From contig JBFLKU010000012.1 of the NCBI GenBank assembly GCA_040883315.1, forward strand, positions 124,001 to 188,000: DNA of 64,000 nt. Reading direction: 5' to 3'. The notes below the pieces were generated by a model, which did no database searches, was not told the DNA's origin, and was given only the letters and a program-made list of their open reading frames with translations. Below, one piece after another: positions 17,563 through 26,502 of the stretch (positions are counted from its first letter, which is position 1; every line of letters begins with the position of its first letter). The DNA comes from JAFGUF01 sp040883315 (GTDB lineage: Bacteria > Bacillota > Clostridia > Christensenellales > UMGS416). A program made the position numbers and the translations under genes.

Positions 17563-17572
17563 CATTTATTCG
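17559..17572 (-). promoter_or_regulatory. Possible LexA/DinR operator overlapping the uvrB -35
   Basis: The minus strand reads CGAATAAATGTTCA. Compared with the Bacillus-type SOS box CGAACRNRYGTTYC it differs at two positions (fifth and last). It covers the -35 hexamer, the right place for repression, and uvrB is an SOS gene in many Firmicutes. No lexA gene is in the window, so this is a suggestion only. Confidence 0.35.
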
Positions 17573-17686
17573 TAATTTTAATCAATTTATTCACTTTGCA
17601 AATATAACCTCTTTTACACAAGATTTATCTTGCAAATTTGTATCAATAATATATCATTATATTAAATAAAAAGAAAGAGGCAGAAT

Positions 17687-18124
17687 ATGAAGTTTAGTCT
17701 ATATCCACGAAAACTTAAAACATTATTAATAATCAGCACAGTTTCCTCTGCACTTGTTGTTCTTGCAGTTACTTTTCTATTGCCTGAAAATTTACCAGAT
17801 AATAAAATGTCACATATTTTCGAACAATATAGATATCCCATCGTTTTATTGTATTTTATTTTTGAGCTCGTGTTTTTTTATATAGCAGGTCTAATAGGCG
17901 GTTCATGCGAATTCTCCGAATCAGGTGTCAATTATAAAAAAGGTATTGTCAGAGTTTATGCTCCTTGGGATGCTATTAAAGATATTTATATCAGCTCGCA
18001 AAATGCACATTATATGAAAATCGTTTTAAAAAGTGATTTTAAAAGCACAGTAAAAGAATTATCTATTGCGTTATCGGAAGATGCTATTTATGAAATTGAA
18101 AAATATTTCGATTTTAAAAAATAA
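17687..18124 (+). CDS. Small membrane protein with C-terminal PH-like/YcxB-type domain
   Basis: 145 residues, not recognised as a named gene. Two hydrophobic segments (about residues 14-31 and 46-68) form a hairpin in the membrane, followed by a soluble C-terminal domain of about 75 residues with alternating strands (GVNYKKGIVRVYAPWDAI) and a final helix (EDAIYEIEKYF). The layout resembles YcxB-like or bacterial PH-domain proteins, whose function is unknown. It has an AAGAGG ribosome site and stands alone between two minus-strand operons. Converges with the aspartokinase gene with only five bases between stops. Confidence 0.65.
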   Translation: MKFSLYPRKLKTLLIISTVSSALVVLAVTFLLPENLPDNKMSHIFEQYRYPIVLLYFIFELVFFYIAGLIGGSCEFSESGVNYKKGIVRVYAPWDAIKDIYISSQNAHYMKIVLKSDFKSTVKELSIALSEDAIYEIEKYFDFKK

Positions 18125-18129
18125 GTATA

Positions 18130-19329
18130 TTATTTATCTAGGTTAAAGGTCTTATGCAGTGCATTCATTGCCTTTTTTTCGTCCTTCTCGCTTACAAGGC
18201 ACGAAATATGCATATGCGAGTCGGCAGACTGCAGTATTTCGCATCCTGAATCCAAAAGTGCAGACACTATTCGTGCCATAACGCCGGGAACCCCATGCAT
18301 CTTTGTGCCAATCGCCGTCACTTTGCACAGCCCTTCTATCGTTTCGTAATCAACGTTGTTTTCATCCAGAATTTCGCTTGCATTTTTAAGGTCTTTTTTG
18401 TCTATAGTAAAAATAAATTCATTTGTGAATATGTTTATTAAATCGATGCTTATTCCCTTTTGTGCCATCTCGTTCAGAATAACCGCATCTTGGTTTTCCT
18501 CGATTTTATTTATTATTATCTGCACTCTGTTTCTCATACTAGTTATGGATGTGACAACACTGTCATTGTTCGCAGTCTCACTAACAGCCAGCTCATATGC
18601 AATTTTTGTTCCTTTTGTATTGTTATGTGTGTTTTTTATATACATATTCACTTCTCCTCTCAAGGTAACTTCCACAGCTCTAGGGTGAATTACATTTGCA
18701 CCCTGCTGAGCCATCTGCAGCACCTCTGTTGCATGCATAGTTTCAATTATTTTTGCATTCTCCACTATTCTAGGGTCTGCAGTCATTATTCCGTCTACAT
18801 CAGTAAATATATCCACTCTCTCTGCTCGCAGTGCTGCAGCCAAAAGTGCACCCGTAGTGTCGCTGCCGCCTCTGCCCAGAGTTGTTATCTCTATACCATC
18901 ATGTATTCCCTGAAATCCTGTTACAACAGGAATTATATTTTTATCCAAAAGCGATTTTATATATGTGCAGTCGATATGTTCGCACATTGCGCTGCCATTA
19001 TCTCCGTTTGTGGATATTCCCGCCTGAAACCCGGTCAGTGCTCTTGCATTATATCCCAAAGAGTTTAGCATGGATGACATGACAACTGCTGAAATAAGCT
19101 CTCCGCAAGACATTAGCAAATCCAAATCTCTTTTGCTCGCTTTTTCATCCTCAACTAGGCTTAAAAGAGTATCCGTAGCGTATGGTTCGCCGCGTCTGCC
19201 CATTGCAGATACTACAGCCACCACTTTGCTGCCCGACTTTATTTCGTTTGCTATTTTTTCTGCACACATCTTTCTGCCTGCTTCTGTGCTAACCGATGTG
19301 CCGCCGAATTTTTGTACAACTATACTCAT
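18130..19329 (-). CDS. lysC: Aspartate kinase
   Basis: Phosphorylates aspartate in the first step toward lysine, threonine, methionine and diaminopimelate. 399 residues. The KFGGTSV nucleotide/substrate loop is at residues 7-13, TTLGRGGSDTTGALLA lies mid-protein, and two C-terminal ACT domains (about 265-399) give amino-acid feedback control. A GGGAGA ribosome site precedes the ATG. It lies 68 bases downstream of the dUTPase gene; that gap is too short for a lysine riboswitch and I see none. Diaminopimelate supply fits the cell-wall genes upstream. Confidence 0.94.
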   Translation of the reverse strand: MSIVVQKFGGTSVSTEAGRKMCAEKIANEIKSGSKVVAVVSAMGRRGEPYATDTLLSLVEDEKASKRDLDLLMSCGELISAVVMSSMLNSLGYNARALTGFQAGISTNGDNGSAMCEHIDCTYIKSLLDKNIIPVVTGFQGIHDGIEITTLGRGGSDTTGALLAAALRAERVDIFTDVDGIMTADPRIVENAKIIETMHATEVLQMAQQGANVIHPRAVEVTLRGEVNMYIKNTHNNTKGTKIAYELAVSETANNDSVVTSITSMRNRVQIIINKIEENQDAVILNEMAQKGISIDLINIFTNEFIFTIDKKDLKNASEILDENNVDYETIEGLCKVTAIGTKMHGVPGVMARIVSALLDSGCEILQSADSHMHISCLVSEKDEKKAMNALHKTFNLDK

Positions 19330-19397
19330 TTTGTCTCCCTATATAAATCAAAGTACAAAAAAATTTCATCCTAACAAAGCATGAAATTATATAAAAA

Positions 19398-19766
19398 CTA
19401 ATTTTGCTTGGAGCTGTCGTATCCTTCCTTTGCAGAAAGCCCCAATTGTCTGTCAAAGTTTTCTTTGTTTTTATCCATATACATGTCAAAAAGCTCTGAT
19501 GCACTTAAATCATAAACTAGGCACATACTAACAAAAAAATGCAGAATATCTACCAGCTCTTCTTTCACCAGCTGCTCATCAACAGGTTTTTTATTCTTCC
19601 ACCACTTGAAGTTGACTTCATCCAATAGCTCGGAAAGCTCTGAAATCATAGCAAGTGTTTGCTTTTGTATCCATTCTTCCTTTGTAATGTTTTCCAAGTT
19701 TCTTCTTTCAACAATATCCTTGTTCAGAAGTTTCTGCATTTCAAATATTTTTTCCAGCTTATCCAA
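19398..19766 (-). CDS. Dimeric (all-alpha) dUTP diphosphatase-like protein
   Basis: 122-residue all-helical NTP pyrophosphatase of the MazG/dUTPase_2 superfamily. Metal-binding acids appear as SELSELLDE and EELVDILHF (the E-x-x-E plus E-x-x-D pattern), and the FKWWKNKK stretch is typical of the dimeric dUTPase branch. It would hydrolyse dUTP to dUMP and keep uracil out of DNA. The start is TTG at 19766, supported by AGGAG eight bases upstream; that ribosome site overlaps the mgsA stop. Could also be a general MazG-like house-cleaning enzyme. Confidence 0.78.
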   Translation of the reverse strand: MDKLEKIFEMQKLLNKDIVERRNLENITKEEWIQKQTLAMISELSELLDEVNFKWWKNKKPVDEQLVKEELVDILHFFVSMCLVYDLSASELFDMYMDKNKENFDRQLGLSAKEGYDSSKQN

Positions 19767-19777
19767 ATCTATCTCTC

Positions 19778-20200
19778 CTAAAATGCTTTTTCTGCTTTCT
19801 CCGGTGGATTAACCACTACTCTCCAGTCCAAATCTCCCCTATCTACTGCTTTTATAGCCATCTCCGCAGATGCTAAATTCGTAGCCAGCGGAATATTGTG
19901 AACATCACACAACCTTAAAAGTGCTGATATGTCTGGCTCGTGAGGTTGTGCAGTCAGAGGGTCTCTCATGAAAATTACTAAATCTATTTCGTTATATGCT
20001 ATTCTAGATCCTATTTGCTGGTCTCCGCCCAGGGGCCCCGACAAAAACCTGTGTATGCTTAGCTTTGTAGCTTCTTCTATCCTCAGCCCTGTTGTGCCTG
20101 TTGCACACAGGTGATGGCTCTCTAAAATATGCTTGTACGCAACGCAAAAATTAACCATATCTTCTTTCTTTTTGTCATGGGCTATTAATGCTATATTCAT
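19778..20200 (-). CDS. mgsA: Methylglyoxal synthase
   Basis: 140 residues. Converts dihydroxyacetone phosphate to methylglyoxal and phosphate, a glycolytic bypass used when phosphate is short. Seen are the substrate-binding ATGTTG loop, FLSGPLGGDQQIG with the catalytic aspartate, RDPLTAQPHEPD with the active-site histidine, and the N-terminal ALIAHDKKK. Follows rodA with a 35-base gap, an arrangement shared with many clostridia. Confidence 0.95.
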   Translation of the reverse strand: MNIALIAHDKKKEDMVNFCVAYKHILESHHLCATGTTGLRIEEATKLSIHRFLSGPLGGDQQIGSRIAYNEIDLVIFMRDPLTAQPHEPDISALLRLCDVHNIPLATNLASAEMAIKAVDRGDLDWRVVVNPPEKAEKAF

Positions 20201-20235
20201 TTCTATTCCTTCCCTAAATATATTTTCTCTCTTAT

Positions 20236-21399
20236 CTATCTAAACGTCAGCGTGCTTGCACTAGCTGCCGATTTCCTTCGCATCCATACACATTCAACCA
20301 GACCAACTCCCATCATATTCGTTATCATAGACGAGCCTCCGTATGAAAAGAACGGAAGAGGTATTCCCGTAACAGGCATTATTCCAATGGACATGCCAAC
20401 ATTTTCAAAAATGTGAATGAACATCATCGCAGCTACACCGATAATAATCAATGAGCCAAATCTATCCTCCACTTTGTATGCCAAGTATACCATTCTGAAT
20501 ATTAGTGCTGCAAATAAAAGGACTATAAATGATGTGCCTGCGAACCCAAGTGTTTCGCCTGTAACGGCAAAAATAAAGTCTGATGCCTGCACCGGAATAT
20601 AGTTCAGCTGGCTCATCGCAATAGGATTGAAAAACCCTTTGCCCAGCATCTGCCCGGAGCCAATAGCCATCTTCGAGTGGATAACATTATATCCGGTTCC
20701 TGTTGGGTCTAGGGTTGGGTCTATAAATGTTAGTATCCGCAGCTTCTGCACATCTCCCAGCACTCCCCAGATAGGAACAATAGAGACTAGCGCCGTCCCT
20801 AGTATGGTGTATAGCATCCACATCCTTGTGCCGCCAGCAAATAGTAGTACGCCCACGATGAAAATATAAACAACAGCAGTGCCAATATCAGGCTGCATCA
20901 ATATTAATACCAGTGGTATTCCTGCCTTCAGCAGAATGATAGCCAGCTCTTTTATTGTGGTGACACCTTTTTCCAGATTAGATAAATCCTTTGCCATCAT
21001 TATTATCAAAACGAGCTTTGCAATCTCTGAAGGCTGAACTTCCTGAGAACCTACCTTCAGTCTCTTTTGACCGTATACATCTTCACCAAATACTAAAACA
21101 ACAAGCAGCAGTCCAATAACTACGATGTATGCAAGCCCTGCAAATCTGCCATATGCTCCATAATCAACATACATTATAATTCCGGCAAATACGCAGCCTA
21201 TGCCAAACCATAGCAAATGCCTGATAAAAAAGTATTTGTTCATTGCCTGAATATAGTCCAGCCAATTTGAGCCATACTCTATCCCCGGCTTGCCTGTCGC
21301 ATTTGAAAGCATCAAAAGCCCCATAGCCATTAGAGCGATAATAATGCCTGCCAGTATAAAATCAAATTGTATTTTCTTTCTTTTCTTTAGCTGTTCCAT
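20236..21399 (-). CDS. rodA: RodA peptidoglycan glycosyltransferase (SEDS family)
   Basis: 387-residue polytopic SEDS protein that polymerises glycan strands for side-wall growth together with PBP2. Ten or so helices are evident. Family landmarks are QPSEIAKLVLI, LMQPDIGTAVVYI with the putative catalytic aspartate loop, the RILTFIDPTLDPTGTGYN extracellular segment and PLPFFSYGGSSM near the end. Downstream of mrdA by 42 bases, so the cognate pair is together. AAAGGA precedes the ATG. Confidence 0.94.
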   Translation of the reverse strand: MEQLKKRKKIQFDFILAGIIIALMAMGLLMLSNATGKPGIEYGSNWLDYIQAMNKYFFIRHLLWFGIGCVFAGIIMYVDYGAYGRFAGLAYIVVIGLLLVVLVFGEDVYGQKRLKVGSQEVQPSEIAKLVLIIMMAKDLSNLEKGVTTIKELAIILLKAGIPLVLILMQPDIGTAVVYIFIVGVLLFAGGTRMWMLYTILGTALVSIVPIWGVLGDVQKLRILTFIDPTLDPTGTGYNVIHSKMAIGSGQMLGKGFFNPIAMSQLNYIPVQASDFIFAVTGETLGFAGTSFIVLLFAALIFRMVYLAYKVEDRFGSLIIIGVAAMMFIHIFENVGMSIGIMPVTGIPLPFFSYGGSSMITNMMGVGLVECVWMRRKSAASASTLTFR

Positions 21400-21441
21400 C
21401 TATTTTCCTTTTATATCAAATAAAAAGCAATTAAATACTTT

Positions 21442-23934
21442 TTATTGAGTTATGTCGTATGTAGCAGGTAGTGAAGGTGCTTCTTTAACCACATACTTTT
21501 CATCCAGATAGTATGTAATAATTTCTCTTGCAGTATAGCCTGCTCTGTTTCCTGAATATCCATGAGGTATCATAACAACAACTGCTATCTCCGGCTGGTC
21601 AAATGGGGCAAAGGCTACGAACCATGAGTTATTTTCAAGGTCTATGTCTCCAACTTCTGCAGTTCCTGTTTTTCCGCCTATTTCATCAATATATTTAAAG
21701 TTTATGAATGATGCACCAGCAGTACCACCATCTTCTAGTGACACAACCTCTTTCATTCCCTTTTTTATTGCTTCAACATATTCGGGGTTTATATTCAGTT
21801 CCCGAACCAGCTTTGGTCTGCTTTCGCTTGTTGTTTTTCCATCTGGAGATACAATTTCTTTTATCAGCGTAGCATCGTATACATTTCCTCCATTTACAAT
21901 GGCTGATAAATATCTAGCAACACCTATTGGAGTTAGCAGAGTAACTGACTGACCAATTCCTGTAAGAATGTTCTCTGTTTTTGTCCATTTTATTTCTAAC
22001 AGATACGAAACAATTTGAGAGTCATATGACTGGTAAGGAAAGTTCCTTACTGCCTGTGTATCCAGCTCTAGTTTGTTTTTTAATATAGTACGCACATCAG
22101 GACCCCACTCTGAAGTTTTCGTTAGAACCAAGTCCATTAAAGTTTCTGTTGTATCATTATATATCTCTTCATCGTAGTTGAATTCCTGTTTTCTACATGC
22201 TTCCTTCAGGGTTTTCTTAATAGAAGCATATACAACGGCAGTACGTCCTGTTGGTCTGGTGCCTGAAGAATACAAAACTTCTTGGCTTGCTATCTGTCCT
22301 GCTATTTCACCTGTCAGCTCTACATTGGTTTTGCTGTCTAGACCCAGTTTTTTTGCCCATAGATTCAGCCTTTCATTGCCTAGCTGGTCTGCAACAGTAA
22401 AGAAGAAGTAATTACAAGAGTTTTTAAGCCCTTCAACTACAGTTTGGTTTTGGTGTGTATGAACTAGTTTGGGATATGCCCAGCATGAAGGTTTTTTACC
22501 CGATGTTATGTCCTTTTCCCAAGGGCTTTGATCGTCTATTCTTGTCTCCAGATCAATTTCGCCCTCCATTAGCCCTGCAACGGCTGTCACCATCTTGAAT
22601 ATCGAGCCCGGCGTGGATGTAGATGCTATAGCATTATTGAAAAGAGGATGTCTTTCATCTTCATAAAGCATTTTTGCATTTGCAGTGGACAATCCGCCAG
22701 TAAACAGATTTGGGTCATATGATGGATATGATGCCATCGCTAATATTTGACCAGAGTGTACCTGCATCACTACTACAGCACCTGTCTCTGCTAAATCTAT
22801 ATCGTCAATGCTCTCTGCATACATATCATATTTTGTTTCATGATAATTGTTATATTCACCGACTTGCTCTGCCCTTATTTGTCGAATATTTTCCGCTAAA
22901 GCATCTTCGGCAATTTTCTGTAGATTAACATCCAAAGTTAAAACTACATTGTTGCCATCTGTAGGCGGATCTACTGATATCTCACCGACCACCTTACCTC
23001 TTGAATCAACTTCAACTGTTCTTTTACCAGTCTTACCTTCAATGTTGGCAGACAGCTCAAATTCCATTTCAGATTCTATTCCAGATGTTCCTATCAGGTC
23101 TTCACGAGAATAGCCAATCTGTTCATATTCAATAACAGTAGCTTCGTCCATCATTCTGCCCATATACCCCACTATATGCGATGCTAGCTCATTTTTCGGA
23201 TATATTCTAATGCTGTCCTGTTGAATATCCATTCCTTCAAGCTCTATATTCATCATCTCTATAATTGCAACAGTTTCAAAATTGACGTCCTGTGCAATAG
23301 TAACAGGCGCATATGATCTATATGATGATCTCTGCACTTCCTGCCACACAGAAAGCAGCTTTTCAGCCTCCTCAAATGAAACATCCTGCGGAATAGAGTA
23401 TCTATCTCTTAGATACCAATATATATCTTCGGTTGTCCAATCTCCAGCATTATAGCTGTCTTGAATGCTGTCCGGAATGCTCATATTGTCAATCCATTTG
23501 TTTATGCGTGCAGGTCTATCTGCCGGGTCTACACCCGGAAAATAGAAAACATATTCCGCAACGCCTTCTTTAACAGTCACCTTTATGCTGAAATTGGCTA
23601 TGCACTCTCCGCCGTTTTCTTCAATAATATCTATGGTTTTTCTAATTACATTTGTATATTCCGCACCATAATCGGCGGTTGGTTTGCTAGGGTCTTTGTA
23701 GAAAACTACATTGTAGCTGTTTTGGTCGTATGCCAAAGGAACTCCGTTTGTGTCAAGTATCATTCCTCTGTTTCCCGTCAGTCTCAGCTCTTTGTCAAGT
23801 CCGGACACCGCCTGCGCAGCATATTCCTCGCCGTGACGCCACTGAAGATTCAATAGCTGAAAAATAAGAATTGAGAACATTATTCCTACAATCAGCATTA
23901 CGACTTTATATCTATTTTTAAATTGATTGCTCAT
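21442..23934 (-). CDS. mrdA: Penicillin-binding protein 2 (elongasome transpeptidase), long form
   Basis: 830 residues, longer than the usual 600-700. One N-terminal transmembrane helix (about 9-28), a pedestal domain with the RGMILDTNGVPLAYD motif, and a transpeptidase domain with STPGSIFK (S-x-x-K), SCN (S-x-N) and GGKTGTAE (K-T-G). Extra length comes from an enlarged pedestal and from about 80 residues of mostly polar, charged sequence between S-x-N and the ILTGIGQSV segment. Cross-links peptidoglycan with RodA. Sits between mreD and rodA. Confidence 0.93.
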   Translation of the reverse strand: MSNQFKNRYKVVMLIVGIMFSILIFQLLNLQWRHGEEYAAQAVSGLDKELRLTGNRGMILDTNGVPLAYDQNSYNVVFYKDPSKPTADYGAEYTNVIRKTIDIIEENGGECIANFSIKVTVKEGVAEYVFYFPGVDPADRPARINKWIDNMSIPDSIQDSYNAGDWTTEDIYWYLRDRYSIPQDVSFEEAEKLLSVWQEVQRSSYRSYAPVTIAQDVNFETVAIIEMMNIELEGMDIQQDSIRIYPKNELASHIVGYMGRMMDEATVIEYEQIGYSREDLIGTSGIESEMEFELSANIEGKTGKRTVEVDSRGKVVGEISVDPPTDGNNVVLTLDVNLQKIAEDALAENIRQIRAEQVGEYNNYHETKYDMYAESIDDIDLAETGAVVVMQVHSGQILAMASYPSYDPNLFTGGLSTANAKMLYEDERHPLFNNAIASTSTPGSIFKMVTAVAGLMEGEIDLETRIDDQSPWEKDITSGKKPSCWAYPKLVHTHQNQTVVEGLKNSCNYFFFTVADQLGNERLNLWAKKLGLDSKTNVELTGEIAGQIASQEVLYSSGTRPTGRTAVVYASIKKTLKEACRKQEFNYDEEIYNDTTETLMDLVLTKTSEWGPDVRTILKNKLELDTQAVRNFPYQSYDSQIVSYLLEIKWTKTENILTGIGQSVTLLTPIGVARYLSAIVNGGNVYDATLIKEIVSPDGKTTSESRPKLVRELNINPEYVEAIKKGMKEVVSLEDGGTAGASFINFKYIDEIGGKTGTAEVGDIDLENNSWFVAFAPFDQPEIAVVVMIPHGYSGNRAGYTAREIITYYLDEKYVVKEAPSLPATYDITQ

Positions 23935-23950
23935 TTATTTTCACCTTTAT

Positions 23951-24466
23951 CTAGAAACCGGTATTTATCCGTCTACGCCTTTGATGCTTATCATTGCTTT
24001 TGTGAAGCCACAAGTGGAAAAGCACCGAAAACCCACTGGTCGTGATTATAATCACGATGCTTCTGAATACCAAAGAAAAGTTTATTACTATTACGCTTCT
24101 GGAAAAATACAACGCCAAAAACATAAAAATATCGTAAATTATAATAGTTGCTATACTGAATAAAGTCGATGACAAATAGTGTTCATCGTTGATAAATTCC
24201 TTAAAGATTCCTGCCAGAAATCCGCCTATGCAAAAAGGAATTGCAGACATCCCCAGCCCATAGCCTGTCAGCAAATCTATAATCAATCCGCCAATATAGC
24301 CACAGGCAAGTCCATAGACAGGCCCGAACATAAGTGCAGAAGGTATAAGTGCTGCCACAAATAGACTAGGCACAAACCTATTAAGGCCAAAAACATGCAA
24401 AGCAGATATCTGAATAAAAATACCTAAAAGCATCTGTACTATGCTAAGAAGCCTGACTCTACCCAT
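23951..24466 (-). CDS. mreD: Rod shape-determining protein MreD
   Basis: About 171 residues with five or six helices and the MreD-type PSALMFGPVYGLACGYIGGLIIDLL core. I place the start at ATG 24466 (MGRVRLLSIVQ), which has GGGAGG five bases upstream; a longer frame from 24547 would add 27 basic residues that only mirror the mreC tail in another frame. It overlaps the end of mreC by 8 bases. Membrane partner of MreC in the elongasome. Confidence 0.9.
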   Translation of the reverse strand: MGRVRLLSIVQMLLGIFIQISALHVFGLNRFVPSLFVAALIPSALMFGPVYGLACGYIGGLIIDLLTGYGLGMSAIPFCIGGFLAGIFKEFINDEHYLSSTLFSIATIIIYDIFMFLALYFSRSVIVINFSLVFRSIVIIITTSGFSVLFHLWLHKSNDKHQRRRRINTGF

Positions 24467-25484
24467 CTGTGCCTCCCGCATTCGGTTCTTCTGTTGCTTG
24501 GTCTCCTTCAGCTGTTTGTTCGCCTTCAGTTTCCTCCGTTGTTTCATCTATCACTGCTTCGTCAATAATTTCCTGATTAGACCTTCCTACAATAATAAGT
24601 AGGTTCTCCAGATGTGCAAAGTCCACAGAAGGTGTTACTATCGCATACTGTTCCGAGCTGTCTTCGCGTACAACACTCTTCACTTCACCAACCGTAATTC
24701 CTTTGGGGAATATTCCCATCAAGGATGAAGATACCACTGTATCACCAGGCACTAGGTCGGCATCATTCAGAAGGTAGCTCATCTTAATTTCAGGTGTATT
24801 TGTATATGGGTCTATAGCACCGCCTGCAATGCCGTTGTCTCTGGATCTCGTAGCGATTACAGGAACTGCACTCTGCGGGTCAACAATTGCCAGCACTTTA
24901 GATGTATTGGGATATACTTCAATTATTCTGCCCACTAGTCCATCTTCATTCACCACAGCAGAGTTTACTACAATGCCGTGATTTGCACCTTTGTCAATGG
25001 TGAATTCCAAAAACCAGCTATTAGGGTCTGATATGATTATTTTTGCATGTACATATTCGTACTGTGGAAATTCCTCTGTAAAGCCCAGAAGTGCCTGCAG
25101 ACGTTGATTTTCCTCTTTTGTAGCCTCTGCAAATTCCAGCTCCGTCTCTAGCCTCTGTACCTGCTGCTGCAAAGACAAAAGCTCTTCGTCCATTGCTTTT
25201 GGGTTGAAAAGACGCTGGAAAAATCCTTTTACGCCGTCTGCCGCATAGTATGTGCCCTTGGCTGCTGCTGCTGCTGCATTGTTTGCCAAATCTTCTATTG
25301 TTGTAGTTCCATCAGCCAGATATTTGCTGGTGTCTTTTTCATCAAGCAGCATATTGTATGCCTGCTCCTCCGTTAGCTGCTCGGGATATCTTTTGGCTCC
25401 GTATGTTTTTATATATACTACAAGACCTACAATAAATACTAAACTAAATATTATCCAAGGTATAATTCTTCTACTGTTTCTCAC
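24459..25484 (-). CDS. mreC: Rod shape-determining protein MreC
   Basis: 341 residues. An N-terminal transmembrane helix (about 8-25) is followed by a coiled coil (LLSLQQQVQRLETELEFAEA at about 103-122) and the beta-rich MreC domain with DPNSWFLEFTIDKGANHGI and GLVGRIIEVYPN. The last 40 or so residues are an acidic Glu/Thr/Gly-rich tail not needed for the fold. Start is GTG with a GGAGG ribosome site. Scaffold linking MreB with PBP2-RodA outside the membrane. Confidence 0.93.
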   Translation of the reverse strand: MRNSRRIIPWIIFSLVFIVGLVVYIKTYGAKRYPEQLTEEQAYNMLLDEKDTSKYLADGTTTIEDLANNAAAAAAKGTYYAADGVKGFFQRLFNPKAMDEELLSLQQQVQRLETELEFAEATKEENQRLQALLGFTEEFPQYEYVHAKIIISDPNSWFLEFTIDKGANHGIVVNSAVVNEDGLVGRIIEVYPNTSKVLAIVDPQSAVPVIATRSRDNGIAGGAIDPYTNTPEIKMSYLLNDADLVPGDTVVSSSLMGIFPKGITVGEVKSVVREDSSEQYAIVTPSVDFAHLENLLIIVGRSNQEIIDEAVIDETTEETEGEQTAEGDQATEEPNAGGTDG

Positions 25485-25509
25485 GTGTTTCCTCCACTAT
25501 TTATGCAGA

Positions 25510-26502
25510 CTATCTGCCTTTTGCAATTCTTCGTGCTATTTCACCGGCACCTATTGCAACGCAGTCCATTGGGCTCTCTGCCATTATCGTTTTTACGCCT
25601 GTTTCATATGTTATTCGCTCGGGCATAGAATCCAGCAGGTTTCCTCCGCCTGCAAGCATAATTCCTTCCTCCATAATGTCCGAAATTATTTCCGGCGGTG
25701 TTTCCTGAAGTACTTCCTTTATTGAATCAAAAATATCCGTTAGGCATCTATCCAGTGCCAGACAAATCTCTCTGGATGTCACTTCCACGCTCATAGGCAT
25801 TCCGGATATATTGTCTCTTCCACGCACTAGCATAGATTTTGTGCTGCTTTCCGGCATTGCTGTTCCAATCTCTATTTTCACATTCTCTGCTGTTTTGTCG
25901 CCAATTATCATATTGTATGTTTTGCGCATATATGACACTATTGCATCGTCCATTTTTACGCCGCCTGTCCTCAGGGATTTTGCGCACACTATTCCCCCAA
26001 TTGATATCACAGCAATGTCACTTGTGCCGCCGCCTATATCAACAATCATGTTGCCTTTAGGCTCACTAATATCCATTCCTGCACCTATCGCTGCTGCAAT
26101 AGGTTCCTCAGCTATCAGCACATGCTTCGCACCTGCTCTTCTGGCAGCATCTCTCACCACTTGGTTTTCCATTGTGTTTATATCGCATGGCACGCATATT
26201 ACCATGCTGTGCCCTTTTTTTGAGGCATTTTTCCCTCGCAGTGCCTTCTCCACATACATGTGCAGCATTTCGTCAGTGACTCTGTAATCTGCTATTACTC
26301 CATCTCTTAATGGTCTCACTGCCTTCACATTTTCTGTGGTTTTCCCTAGCATTCTCGATGCCTCTAGCCCTACAGCCAGCACCTTTTTTCTGCCTTTTGT
26401 ACTCACAGCTGCCACAGTAGGCTCACGCAGTACAATTCCTTCACCTACAATATTAATAACAACATTTGCTGTTCCTAAATCTACCGCTAAATTGTACTTC
26501 AT
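25510..26502 (-). CDS. mreB: MreB actin-like cell-shape protein
   Basis: 330-residue bacterial actin. Phosphate-1 loop DLGTANVVI is at residues 7-15, MVICVPCDI and the phosphate-2 VDIGGGTSDIAVI follow, and the adenosine motif is GIMLAGGGNLLDS. Directs insertion of lateral wall along the membrane. Its ATG immediately follows the maf stop, with AAAGGA inside maf. The phosphate-1 motif ends NVVI where many MreBs have NTLV, a small deviation. No minCDE genes follow mreD, unlike in many clostridia. Confidence 0.95.
   Translation of the reverse strand: MKYNLAVDLGTANVVINIVGEGIVLREPTVAAVSTKGRKKVLAVGLEASRMLGKTTENVKAVRPLRDGVIADYRVTDEMLHMYVEKALRGKNASKKGHSMVICVPCDINTMENQVVRDAARRAGAKHVLIAEEPIAAAIGAGMDISEPKGNMIVDIGGGTSDIAVISIGGIVCAKSLRTGGVKMDDAIVSYMRKTYNMIIGDKTAENVKIEIGTAMPESSTKSMLVRGRDNISGMPMSVEVTSREICLALDRCLTDIFDSIKEVLQETPPEIISDIMEEGIMLAGGGNLLDSMPERITYETGVKTIMAESPMDCVAIGAGEIARRIAKGR

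Noticed and set aside
19330..19397. Lysine riboswitch before aspartokinase
   Set aside because: Only 68 bases are available, far too short for an L-box, and no matching conserved sequence is seen.
23951..24547. Longer mreD starting at 24547
   Set aside because: The extra 27 residues mirror the mreC tail in another frame, and a strong GGGAGG stands directly before the ATG at 24466.
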